NCBI GenBank assembly: GCA_030544215.1
Contig: JARZZO010000003.1
Span: forward strand, 50,388,045-50,452,044
Direction: 5' to 3'
Length of the DNA stretch: 64,000 nucleotides
From: Zantedeschia hybrid cultivar
Lineage: Eukaryota > Streptophyta > Magnoliopsida > Alismatales > Araceae
Shown here in pieces: positions 1 through 9,903 of this stretch; position 1 is the stretch's first letter, and the number at the start of each line of letters is the position of its first letter. Below the pieces are notes generated by a model. The model had not been told where the DNA came from. It made no database searches and saw only the letters and a list, made by a program, of their open reading frames with translations. The position numbers were made by a program, and so were the translations under genes.

Positions 1-1009
1 ATCTAAAGACTGAACATCATTTCAAAATGGTTCGTTTTCAAAAATCGTCACATGCTTACATGATCACAGGAGTCCAAAATGGGTGAAGAGTAATGTCGAT
101 GTTTCTGGTGAACTAATTTCTTAACCATAATCTCAATGTGTACTCTCGAAAACTTCGGAGTTAGGTCAATGCATGCGCGTCACCAATCGGTGCGACCGCG
201 TCTGATTCCGGGTCAGCGTCGCGCGGTTGACCGTTAGGGTTCCAAGGTGTTCCATCATATACCTTCTAGATTGTGAGGAAAGAGACCCGGGTCGGGCAAA
301 CTATTTACCTCGAAAACTTTTTGGGCAAACTTGATGGTCGGAAGCAGCTGGGAGCCTAAGCATGGCATGACGGTATTGTCATCAGTATGAGTCTTAACCG
401 GTCAAGGTTAGTTTGAGGAGTCTAGAGGCCCAAATCAATCTAGATGTGAGCTTAGGATACCTGGGAAGTTGAGTGTCCATTTCCCTTTCATCATTCGACT
501 AGGCTGACTCTGGGCAGTCACCAGGTAGACGGAATTAAAAGAAATGTTTCCTCACGCATCTCATTTTGTTAATATCATTTGCATTTGCATGACGCATTAA
601 TATTCTTCCATTTGTCTGGTTAGTAGGACACGGCCCCTTGACCCTATGCGAAGGCTAGGGAAAAGGTAGTTGCTCTTTTTTGGGCAAGGGGCCGAAAACA
701 GATACTACTAACAGTTTCCCCTGATGTTGTGCATGCAGGAATCACAGGTACGAACAGAAAGCAGAACAAAAAGTGCCCATGTAAATAAGAGAAATATGCA
801 AGCATAACATCATAATCATACATCATCACGACACAGGGGCATACCCCTGCGTTGGTACCCTCTCAATCCTTCCCCCCTCCCTCCGCATCATCATCTCTCC
901 TATCCCGAGAGGGGTGCCTCATTTGGCTCTCGGCGTCCTCCTCACGAGCACGACGATGTCCGGAAACTGGACTCATAGACCCCGATGAGCCCATGGGTCG
1001 TAATGCTCT
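1..1009. other. non-coding 3' region of element A
   Basis: No coding region is supported here. It lies between the off-window pol and the 3' end of the antisense PMD gene, so it should contain that gene's terminator and the sense 3' non-coding sequence. The only clear structure is the stem-loop at 632-693. Confidence 0.5.
632..693. other. conserved stem-loop at the cassette boundary
   Basis: GGCCCCTTG at 632-640 pairs with CAAGGGGCC at 685-693 across a loop of about 44 nt. The same structure occurs in the cassette-free element at 45091-45164, where the arms extend to 14 nt (GGCTATGCCCCTTG against CAAGGGGCTAAGCC). The loop sequences are related but diverged. In element A the antisense cassette begins just after it. 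In the complete element the ordinary 3' non-coding region continues. Function is unknown; it could mark a transcript 3' end or simply be the neighbour of the acquisition site. Confidence 0.65.
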
Positions 1010-3768
1010 CTACGCATCCTCAGCTAGCAGGGAGTCGAGGTCTCTGAAGACGGAACTCCCAGCAGGGGCCTGGCCAGCTGACGGGGCAGGAATGGGGGGA
1101 CGAGTTCCTGGACTCTGAGTGCCGGATCTCATGGCTCGTTCTCGCCCCTTCTTCATCACCCGGTCCCATAAGGTTCGGTACTTGAAATCAAGCTCCCGCA
1201 CCTCTGTCTGCGACCTCGCCAGCTCCTCCTGTAGGCCAGCCATCTTACCCTCCCAGTATACGTCCGGGTGGGATCCCTCGCTCGTCCTAGCCCTCGCCGT
1301 CCGTTCCTCCAAAACCTGATCCCTCAACTGCTGATTGAGGTTCTCCAACTCCTGCGTCCTCGCCAAAGCGGCTTCCAATTCCTGGCGCTGCAAAAGAAAT
1401 TCAGGGTCAGACATGTTCAATCATTGGAACACAAATGCAGAACAAGTCTCACCTGCTGTGCCAAATCGGCCTCTCGGGCCTCCGCCCGGCGGAGAGCATC
1501 CTGCAATCTCGTCTCACAATCAACTAGGGCAGCTGGCCCCTGGGATGATGAGCCCGCACATGGATCCCCTCGCAGCCCATGGCGGATTAGCGCCTCTCTC
1601 TGCGTCACAAAGGTTTTCACAAAGATAAGGTGGACAATGTTACATCCTAACTCAAGTTCAGACTCCTTACCAATTCTCCAATCTGGGTAAGCAGATCGCT
1701 CGTCTGCAGAACTAGAAGCTCATTCTGACTCTTTAAGATCTCGATAGCTTCAGTCTCAGGCATCTGTTACAAGAATATCACTAAGATTAGTCCAGGGAGA
1801 ATTTAAGTGTAAGGAACTGAAGGGTTAAAGTGACATACCCGCCGTGTATCCAGAAACATGCGGTTTGAGTACCGTCGGGAATAATCCCCCAAATACTTGA
1901 AGCTGTTCCGCAGAGATTTGTCCTCCTGCAGGGCATCCCCGGTGCGGTGCCATATGGCAATCTCAGCCTGCCTCACTACTCGCCAATCTTGACCAATAGC
2001 AGAAGATCGGCGGCGACCTCGGTTCATATCAGGATAGCTTGGGTAAATGAGTAGAGGCTGATGCCATCCCCATGTGCGGTATGCCATCTGGACAAAGAGG
2101 CCGTCACAGATGTTCACGCACAGCAGGGGCACTTCCCGCCGGAACTGAGAGAGGCTCTGGGACACCCATGGATGATCGGCCAGGTCCTCTTCTGCATATG
2201 GCATCCACACCACCTGAATGGAACAAAGAATTTGGCCTAATCATTTGTTCAGGTGCACATATATTTCAAGTCACTCACCATATGAGGAGGGAAGGTATCA
2301 AGTTGAGCACGGATGCCCTCCACACGGTACGCCACTGGACGATAGTCCCGAGTCACCTCCCACCGTGCCATCAGAGGGGTCCATCCCTCACGATCCGCTG
2401 AGACATTCCCACGGCCAATGGGAAAGCGGGTGTAACCCCAGATCTGCAAGAGATAATACAGTCAGTACCAATCAACAAAAGGAATGGAGAACCACAGCTA
2501 AGAAGATTACCTGGAGAAAAGGGGTGAACCCACCCAAGTTGCCAGAGCCCTGGCGGTAGCTCACCAGGTGGGAGAGAAGATGACCTAGCATGGCAGCTCC
2601 CCACGCCATCTTCTTCGCCGCCTGAAGGTCCTCCAGTAGTGGCAAATACTTCAGATTAACTCTATCTGAAGCTGTGGCAAACAGCAGCCTCCCAAAGAAG
2701 AACAGGAGGAAGATCCGCAGGTTCTCATTGTCCGATCGGCCATCCAAATCCAGGAGTGTTTCCACTCTCTCTGCAAAAGCCTCCAAGGTTTCACTCGGCA
2801 TCCGCCTCACCCGGCTCAACCCCACAGATCGGGCGAAGTACCCAAGAGGTATGTGGGACAGTGCCCCCTGGATCCTGTAGTATCCCTCGCCTAGGAGTCG
2901 ATCGGACAACTGCCTGTAGTCCCTAAGCTCGGGACCCACTACTGGATCTCCGATAACTGGCAGGCCCGTCAAGAAGGAGACGTCCTCCAGCGTTGGCAGC
3001 ATGTGTCCCCAGGGCATGACGAAGGCCCTGCATCTATCGTCCCAGCGCTCCCTGAGAGCCACTAGGAAGGGCGCATCCACCATGAACGGTCGGACCCGGA
3101 ACAGCGGCCCGAACCCGAAAGCATCCACTTGGAAGATCAGCTGATCAAGCAGTGCGTGATACCAGGCCCAGACCAGCTCCCATGAAACACGGCCTCGGAC
3201 CCTCTGAGGACCCTGAAAAAATCCAAACAACATCAGAGAATAAGGGCATATACAATTGAGCCTACACCTGGCCGGACGGCAGGGCGGCCTGCCGCCCAGC
3301 CCGGCAGACGGCGGGCCTGTCCGCCGTCCGCTCGGGCGGATGACAGGCCCGTCCGCCGTCCGTGCGGGCGGACGGCAGGCCCGTCCGCCGTCCATCTGCA
3401 CGGACGGCGCCTCCACCGGCCGCCCTCCCTGCGCTTCACAGGAAATCAAAAAAGAAGCTCACCTTCTTCCTCGATGGCGCCTCCTCGCCGCTGTCCTCTC
3501 TGTCACCTTCGCCTTCCCCCTCCTCTTCCTCGCCCTCGCCACCGCCTTCGTCTTCCTCGTCCTCCTCTGTCGCCGCCGCCGCTACCTCTTCTCCTTCCTC
3601 CCCGGCATCGCCGCTGCCACTGGGGGTGTCTTTGCCTCCGTAGGCGTCCTCGGCGTCGCCGGCACGGACGGTTTCGCCTCCGCCGCCGCCGCCGCCACTG
3701 GGACCCGCTTCGTCGCCGCCGCCGGCCCTCCTCCTCCTAAGAGCACGGGGGAGCCATACCTTGGCCAT
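1010..3768 (-). CDS. PMD (plant mobile domain) / coiled-coil protein, seven exons, antisense in gypsy A
   Basis: I could build a complete spliced gene. The exons are 3768-3463, 3212-2511, 2443-2279, 2213-1839, 1763-1671, 1599-1453 and 1387-1010. Every intron is GT-AG and phase 0, and the model has no internal stop (about 721 aa). Exon 1 is a low-complexity Gly/Glu-rich N-terminus ending PSRKK. Exon 2 holds the PMD-like core, with motifs RAFVMPWGHMLPTLEDV and FLTGLPVIGDPVVG followed by a helical segment with FFFGRLLF. Exons 5-7 are heptad-rich and predicted coiled coil (ELEAALARTQELENLNQQLR). PMD proteins are plant-specific; some act in gene silencing and others are carried by transposons. The start codon was chosen because the sequence upstream (3866-4060) is an inverted-repeat array. 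A second copy at 22777-27083 has the same exon order and nearly the same exon sizes. The role inside the element is unknown; calling it an accessory anti-silencing or regulatory protein is inference. Confidence 0.75.
3269..3430. repeat. inverted-repeat array in PMD intron 1 (GGACGGC type, five units)
   Basis: Five units begin at 3269, 3301, 3333, 3365 and 3397, an exact 32-nt period. Each has a left arm ending in GGACGGC, GACGGC or GATGAC, a 10-nt spacer (twice AGGCCCGTCC), and a right arm beginning GCCGTCC or GCCGCCC. The array lies inside intron 1 (3213-3462) of the antisense PMD gene. Element B has a different inverted-repeat pair in the same intron. Confidence 0.85.
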
Positions 3769-3865
3769 GAGGAGTTCGAAGAAGAGCAGAAAGAAGAAGA
3801 AGAACGAAGCGAAGAAGGAAAGCCAGGAGAAAGAAGAGAGGGCCGGGTTAAGTCTAGTTAAACCC

Positions 3866-4060
3866 AGAAAGGACGGCCATGGCATGGCCGTCCGCTGGCG
3901 TGGACGGCTATACGCTGGCCGTCCGTGGGCGCGTGGCCGCCACGGACGGCCACGCGCTGGCCATCCAACCGCCCGGACGGCCACACGCTGGCCGTCCACC
4001 AGCCCCGACGGCCATTCCCTGGCCGTCTGCCCGCTCGGACGTCCAGGAGCCCGCCGTTCA
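3866..4060. repeat. inverted-repeat array upstream of the PMD gene (GGACGGC, 9-nt spacer)
   Basis: At least six units of GGACGGC, a 9-nt spacer and GCCGTCC lie at about 3871, 3902, 3944, 3975, 4006 and 4037. Four of the intervals are 31 nt. The array sits between the start of the PMD gene and the 3' end of the DUF7745-like gene, in the presumed promoter or 5'UTR. One step of the array (about 3925-3943) is degenerate. Confidence 0.8.
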
Positions 4061-4162
4061 GAGTCAGTTAAGCCGGTTAGCCATTCGGAGGCAGATTTCT
4101 CACATGTGCAAAAGGAATTTCAGGGACAATAAGATTTTATTCATTGAAAATTGAAGGCTACA

Positions 4163-5548
4163 TTACTCCAAAGATCTGCGCCCCATAAAAAAGGCACAGA
4201 CAGCAGGACGGATATCGGCTAAATAGCCTACATATTTCGCGACTTCCCCTGAAGTCTCCGCTACGTCTAAACGTGCCTTGGTGAACCTGGAGTGACGCCG
4301 CCATGCACGTCGGAGCCGCTCTATGGCCTGAACCTCTCTCGCGTACCCAGTGTGTCGCGGCACGATCAGGGTATCATGTAAGGCAGGGAATGGTACTTGT
4401 CTGGGAATGCCGATCTAAAGATGACAGCGATGTCCCTGATACACAACCAGCTCATCGGGGCCAATCATCCACAACTCACGGTCGCGAGAAGCCCTCGTGG
4501 TAAACTCCGTGTTCCGAAGGATCATTGGGACGAATATGAAGTTCTCCACAGGCAGGAAGTTTAGGTAACCACGCCAGTCGTCCCGCGTCTTGAGGTGAGC
4601 CGTGAGACACCTGACTTGATCCTCGGGGCCAAGAAGCGAGCATGCAGGATACCACGCACTGTGCTGAAATATTCTTGAGGCAGAAGTTACACTTTCATCA
4701 AAGTCGAAGGATACATGCATTTCCATCCATAGTTGCAAAGTGAACAAACTTCCTCTCGCAGATCGCCCCATGCTCATATGGCTGAGCCCTCCGTACAGGT
4801 GTGACAAGATCACCGGGGCAAGGGAGTGGCCTCTCTGCAGTAAACCCAGCACGCTCACGTATTCCTTTTCTAGTACCGAGCCTGTAGTGGGGAACCACAA
4901 GACTCCCCCAAGAACCAAGCACAAACCTCGCATCAGCCTTTCAGGTTCGACCACCTTGCGCTTAACTTCCCGGATCAACCAATATGCAAGGCGGTCAACA
5001 AGGATCCCTCGGCTGTTGGTCATACGGCACACTTCCCGTTTATCCCGCACAACGTCAGCGAAGGTCTCTTCCCACGAAGGCAAGCCAGAAGGATCACAGG
5101 CGGCCAGGCCCTCCCAACCATAGAAGGTCTCCACCTCCTCTAGCAAGACTGTTGCCTCGAACTCCCTAAACACAAAGGTGTGGGTCTCCGGATGCCACAA
5201 CTCCAGCAACGCGCCCAATCCTTCCCAGTGCCAGTGGATGGCGGTAAACCACTTTGCAAACACGATGGAGCGTGTCAAGTTCCATCGGTGCATGTACACT
5301 CTCATGCTCAATGTTATCACCTCCAACAGGGCTACGAGCCAGGCATATTTGCGGGTATGCCTAGCATCGGGGAACTTTGGGAGGGGCTGCAAGGTAACCA
5401 AAAATCAACAAAGAGAATAGAGAGGCAAGATGAGCAAATAAAGGTCCTAGCGTACCTGTCCGTGGGCTACCAGGTTGCTCAGGTGGCCATCCACATCAGA
5501 CAGAACTCTGGGCCCTCTGGCAGTAGCAGGAGTAGAAGACGAAGCCAT
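4163..5548 (-). pseudogene. DUF7745-like plant retroelement protein, two exons, one nonsense codon
   Basis: Exon 1 is 5548-5456 (31 codons, ending AHGQ before GTACGC). A 69-nt GT-AG phase-0 intron follows, and exon 2 is 5386-4163. Recognisable motifs are LLELWHPETHTFVFREFEATVLLEEVE near the N-terminus and the region around WRGYLNFLPVENF. A single in-frame TAG at 4415-4417 interrupts the frame. The same frame is open on both sides, and the paralogue at 27880-29321 has Lys at the matching position, so an AAG-to-TAG change is likely. I assign the family from resemblance to plant proteins annotated DUF7745 that often accompany PMD genes in retroelements; biochemical function is unknown. Together with the PMD gene it forms the antisense cassette of element A. 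Confidence 0.65.
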
Positions 5549-5680
5549 CTTTGCGCAGGAAAAGTAGTGTTTTGGAAGAGGGTCCCGCAACAACAGCCCT
5601 TTTAATTGTCACGGGATAATCTCAAACTCTTTCCACGTTCCGCAAAAGACGGAAAGGCATCCACATCCCTTTTCTTTCCC

Positions 5681-5783
5681 CTTTTGTGGACGGCATGCCC
5701 TTTGCCTTCCACCACTTAGTGGAAGGCAAGCTAGCTGGCCTTCCACCTTTTCGTGGAAGGCAAGCCGCCTGGCCTTCTACCAC
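5681..5783. repeat. inverted-repeat cluster upstream of the DUF7745-like gene
   Basis: Three clear units are present. GGACGGC at 5688 pairs with GCCTTCC across 9 nt. GGAAGGC at 5721 pairs with GCCTTCC across AAGCTAGCTG. GGAAGGC at 5755 pairs with GCCTTCT across AAGCCGCCTG. Arms extend outward with GTGG/CCAC. The cluster is about 130 nt upstream of the antisense ATG at 5548, in the likely promoter. A further degenerate unit may lie near 5650. Confidence 0.75.
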
Positions 5784-5907
5784 CTTAAAGGAAAAGCCCA
5801 TCCACGAAAAGGACAAGATGCCTTTCTCCCTTCTCTTCAAGGAGGTAACCTCACCTCACAAAGGAGGAGACCACCTTCATCAAATGAGTTAATGGCTCAT
5901 CATGGGA

Positions 5908-5982
5908 TTCGAGTCGAAGCCATATTGGATTGGCATTCTACCGATAGAATAGCCATATCTTCCATATCGGCTTCGACTCGAA
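5908..5982. repeat. 75-nt foldback
   Basis: TTCGAGTCGAAGCC at 5908-5921 is a perfect inverted repeat of 5969-5982. Inside, the strands pair again with small bulges (ATATTGGA with TCTTCCATAT; GGCATTCTA with TAGAATAGCC) around a CCGA turn at 5941-5944. It resembles a miRNA-precursor-size hairpin or a tiny foldback element, and lies about 360 nt upstream of the DUF7745-like gene. No function can be assigned. Confidence 0.7.
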
Positions 5983-6798
5983 ACGAAACATTTGCTTCTT
6001 AACGTCCTGCAATTCAATATGTGATGTTGAGATTATTGAATATGTGAACATTGCTGATGTGTGTTCTTGCAGCTGCAGGGAATCCGAAGCAAGTAGCATC
6101 GAAGACACATGAGGCTAATAGCTTCGGGCGTATAGACTCTGAGTTCCTCTTTAAACAAAACAATGAGGAGTCTATATTCCCCAAGTTATTCGATTGGCCA
6201 ATAAGTTCCTCCTGTTTGCATTAGGAATTGCATTAGGAATTTATTTTAATTTCAACCCAGCATGCATTTGCATAAGCATTCATCCTCGCCCTAGGGGCAA
6301 TGACCATCATTCATTACTTTGCTTAACCCATCGCTAATCTGTGATTCTGGCAGAAGTGTATCGGTTAGCCCTTCGAATTGCAAGACCTCTTCCGCTTTTC
6401 AGCACGTGTGCTTGAGATCCTCTCACTTGGCCATCCCATGATGCGCCAGGCCACCGCGCGCCCATTGTGTTGAGAGCTCTTCAAGTCACACTCCTACACC
6501 TTTCATGCTCGAGATCCCCTTGGGCCAGATCACTATAATCTGGTACGCCAAGGCCTTGCGGTTCCAGCACCCGGGGGTCCCACGGACTGTGATTCTCTAG
6601 TACTGAACCTTGTTCCTTTTCCTAAACCACTCTTGCAACTCAAATAGCCAGCCTTCACGCACTTGCCGCATTCGCATATCATCCCTGGGGGATAGCTCAC
6701 TCCTTTTCGGGCTGTCCAAAATCAGTTTCGATTTCCGGAACACCTGTTTATCATTCCGTTCCACTCCACTGCAAAACAGGTGTCCCGGAGAGGCATTT
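5983..6798. other. 3' non-coding region of element A before the LTR
   Basis: No coding region is seen. Parts align with 45370-46099 of the complete gypsy element, including a CAGCTGCAGGG..TCGAAGA tract near 6070 and the pre-LTR sequence near 6720-6798. No strongly purine-rich polypurine tract is obvious immediately before the LTR. Confidence 0.55.
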
Positions 6799-8240
6799 GT
6801 AGACACCGATTTTGGACCGGCCTTTTGGTCATGAACCCAACCCATCATTAGCCTGTCATCACCAAAATCCCCTCATTTCAGCCATCTAAGCCCACTACCA
6901 GCTAGGCCCATCAACCAAATCCCGACCCTTTTCACCTTTTCGCGGAAGGCCAACCCCCTTGCCTTCCACCACTTTCGAAGGCCACTCCTTTCCTTCCACC
7001 ACCTTCGAAGGCCACCCCTCGCCTTCCACCACTCTCGAAGGCCAGCCACCTTGCCTTCCACCCTTTTGACCCTCTTTTCACCTTTTCGTGGAAGGCCAGC
7101 CCCCTTGCCTTCCACCACCTTCGAAGGCCACCCCCCGCCTTCTACCCCCTTCGAAGGCCAGCTACCTCGCCTTCCACCGTTTTAGCCACCTTTTTCACTT
7201 TTTACCACCTTTTCGTGGAAGGCCAGCTCCCTTGCCTTCCACCACCTTCGAAGGCCACCCCTCGCCTTCCACCACCTTCGAAGGCCACCCCTCGCCTTCC
7301 ATCCCCTTCGAAGGCCAGCCGGGCCGCCTTCCACCACAAGAATGGAAGGCATGTCACCTGGCCGTCCACTCCTTAACCACCCCCTTGACTCCGTCTTCCC
7401 CACGATCTCCTCCACTCACCGCCCTCGTTCCCCACTACTCCGACCACTCCCCACTCCGGCGACTGCCGCGACCACTACCTCCGACCCTTGACCACTCCCC
7501 ATTGGTTGAAGGGTGATTTACGGGGATTTAGACCCCTGTTTTCCCCCTTTTTTCCTCTGCCTATTTAAACCCCCCCACATCCTCTCGAGCAGGGGGTTAA
7601 AAAGGCTTCGGAGGAAGAAAGACTGGAGGTTGGAGGACTTCGGGGTTAAGGAGGATTCTAAGAGGAAGGGACCTTCTGGTGAGAAGCTCGAGGATACTCC
7701 AAAAAGGAAGGCTCAGGCTACATTTGGAAACCGGCTTGCCTCTCTAACTTCTCTCTTTTACTTTCTTTATTCATTCCATTGCGTTAGTAATACCACTCCA
7801 CTCTCCACACACGCAACTCCTCTTCATTTGCATGCATACACGTAGGATGACTTAGTGATCCTTACCCCCACAGAGGTTCTAAAAAATGGGAGGTGGGTGG
7901 CCATAACATATGGTCACCTTCCCTCCCCACCACCCATCCGGTGCGTTTCCCACTGATTCTAGTTAGTTTTTTACATCTTTATGAGTAGATCCTGCACCAA
8001 ATATTCATAATCGGGTTATTCTGTGTCTTGTTCATTATTTTCAGGGGATCCTTACCACCTTCACGCGTGCAGAGTACCGGGCTCTCCTCCTCTGGCCGGC
8101 CGGAGGAAGGGAAAGATGAACCAACATCTCCCGCTCCCACAGAACGCGATCACATCCTCACCATCCTGCAGAGCGCAGGGACCGAGAGGTAATGCTCCTG
8201 GCGATCACACTTTATTTCTAACCCCCTTTAAATCGCCACA
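6799..8240 (+). repeat. 3' LTR of gypsy element A
   Basis: It begins TGTAGACACCG, like the LTRs at 33091 and 46100 (TGTAGACACGC), and ends CGCCACA at 8240, giving about 1,442 bp. Shared LTR landmarks are a GGCTCTC..TGGCCGGCCG stretch near 8085, a splice-donor-like AGAGGTAATG near 8186 and TGGCGATCAC near 8201. A TATA-like TATTTAAA lies at 7562. The right end is inferred from CA plus the loss of similarity. No target duplication can be tested because the 5' LTR is off-window. Confidence 0.75.
6939..7372. repeat. inverted-repeat array in LTR A (GGAAGGC type, 12 units)
   Basis: Twelve units of (G)GAAGGC, spacer and GCCTTCC begin near 6944, 6977, 7007, 7037, 7090, 7123, 7153, 7217, 7250, 7280, 7310 and 7344. 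Spacers are 8 or 10 nt, for example CAACCCCCTT, CAGCCCCCTT and ATGTCACCTG. Several units are flanked by CCTTTTCG and CCACCACCTT. The array is in U3, upstream of the TATA-like box. LTRs of the cassette-free relative carry a different inverted repeat in the matching region. Confidence 0.85.
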
Positions 8241-8312
8241 GTGCTAAGACGAACGGAGAGGAACCCCCATCCGAAGCTCGCACCCGCGGCGGGGGACGTT
8301 CCGGACGCCTAC
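8241..8312. other. unassigned 72-bp spacer between LTR A and gypsy B
   Basis: GC-rich sequence that matches neither the LTR nor the RNase H region that begins about 8313. It is probably target DNA or the debris of the junction between the two elements. Confidence 0.4.
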
Positions 8313-9903
8313 AATAGTCAGCTGATCCTTCGCCAAGTACATACCAAATATCGCACTCTTGATCCTAAACTCAAGTCTTATCAGGAACTCACTTCTGCTT
8401 ATGCTAAGCTTTTCACTAAACTGATCTTCGTCCATGTGCCTCGGAATCAAAATATCTTAGTTGACGCTCTAGCAATCTGAATCTATCATCGTCCATAGGC
8501 ATCTTTCACCCGTCGTGAAAAATCCTTCATTCCTCAGGACTAAAGAGAAGGTGCTGAAGAAGGTCAGAGATGGAGATATCGTGGAGAAGCGAAAAATCAT
8601 GCTATTAGAGTTGCAAGAAGAGATGGAAGATGAAGAGAAACCATGGTATTACGAGATTGCCAAATATTGTGAAGATCAGTCGTATCCTGAGGAAGCCACA
8701 GCTGAGGAGAAAAGGGCTATCAGGAGAGGTTCTCAGAGATACACTCTAGTTGGAGGAGCACTTTACAAATAAGGTTTTGACGGTGTTCTTCTGAGATGCT
8801 TGGACGAAGATGAGCTTTGGAAAATCATGGAAGGAGCTGATGCTGGAGTTTGTGGTGGCCATATTAACGAACAAATGTTATCAAAGAAGATCTTTAGACA
8901 TAGATTCTATTGGCCAACTATGGAAGAAGACAGTGTAGGGTATGTCCGTAGGTGTGCTAAGTGTCAACTTCATGCCGACAAAATCCATTCTCCTGCATCT
9001 TCACTACATCATGTTTCCTCTCCATGGCCTTTCTCCATGTGGGCCTTCGACGTCATTGGACCCCTCGGTGATCTCAATTCCGGCATTAAGCAGAAATCCT
9101 TCATCCTTACGGCAACGGAATATTTCACCAGGTGGACAGAAGCCGAAGCTTACACAGAAGTCAAAGTATCAACAGTCTGTAAGTTTATCATGAGGAACAT
9201 CATCACAAGATTCGGAATCCCAAGCACCATCGTCACCGACAATGGACCACAGTTCATATCACAAGAGCTGAAGGACCTTTGCAACAGGTATAGAATTGCA
9301 TTGCATCATTCATCCCCATATTATCCGCAAGGCAATGGCCAAGCAGAGACAACTAATAAGACTTTGATAAAAATCATCAAGAAGACGTGCAAATCTAATA
9401 AATTCACAAACTGGCCAGAGAAACTTATTGAGGCTCTATAGACATACCGAACTTCAATCCGCACGCCCACTGGGCAGACTCCGTATTCCTTAACATTTGG
9501 AATGGAGGCGGTAGTTCCATATGAAATTCTCATCCCATCCTTAAGAGTACAGTTGAACAAGGAATTCTCTATTGATGAGCACCGCTCAGCACTCCTGGCT
9601 CAATCGGAACTTTTAGACAAGAAAAGATGGTCAGCCGCTAATTATACACGAGTATATCAAAACAGATTAGCACGTTTTTATCAAAAGAAAGTCATTGAAC
9701 GAAAATTCAAAGTTGGTGAAATGGTTTTTAAAAGAATCGTTGTAAAACCTAGTAGTCCACGTTCTAAGCTTCAACCCAGTTGGGAAGGTCCTTATATTAT
9801 CTCGCATGCTTTTCCTGGTAACGCCTATCGTTTAGTTAATGCAGAAGGGCAAGAGTTAACTCACCCCTGGAACGATCTGTATCTGAAGAAGTACTACCCT
9901 TAG
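8313..9903 (+). pseudogene. gypsy B pol fragment: end of RNase H, then integrase
   Basis: It is collinear with 42297-43925 of the complete gypsy element. Seen in order are the end of the second (archaeal-type) RNase H (FVHVPRNQNILVDALA), a zinc-binding HHCC region (GGHINEQM ... CAKCQLHADK), the integrase core with FDVIGPL, VTDNGPQF and GQAETTNK (the D, D and E residues), and a C-terminal part ending WNDLYLKKYYP. The frame is broken by a 38-nt deletion near 8474 and by stops at 8770 (TAA) and 9439 (TAG, where the relative has Trp). The 5' part of pol is missing. The integrase would insert the DNA copy if it were intact. Confidence 0.9.

Larger units (their letters stand above)
1..6798 (+). mobile_element. 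Ty3/gypsy (Tat-like) element A, 3' internal part
   Basis: This is the internal region of a gypsy element downstream of pol, which lies off the left edge. The assignment rests on collinearity with the complete gypsy element at 33091-47432. The stem-loop at 632-693 matches 45091-45164. The sequence just before the LTR (about 6720-6798, a run of ATTCC/TTCCACTCC and a CAAA..AGGTG..AGGC stretch) matches that before 46100. Between these two anchors the complete element has about 0.9 kb, whereas element A has about 6 kb because it carries an antisense gene cassette (1010-5548). Antisense ORFs between pol and the 3' LTR are known in Tat-lineage elements (for example Grande), so the placement fits the lineage. 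The 5' end is not visible. Confidence 0.8.

Noticed and set aside
3256..3861. Open frames on both strands through the GC-rich array and the N-terminus of the PMD gene
   Set aside because: They come from repeated inverted repeats and biased composition. The minus-strand spliced model with a homologous copy in element B explains the coding part.
3269..4060. CRISPR-like array (short palindromic repeats at 31-32 nt period)
   Set aside because: The DNA is plant nuclear, there are no cas genes, and the repeats vary in the arms while no separate unique spacers of constant placement exist.
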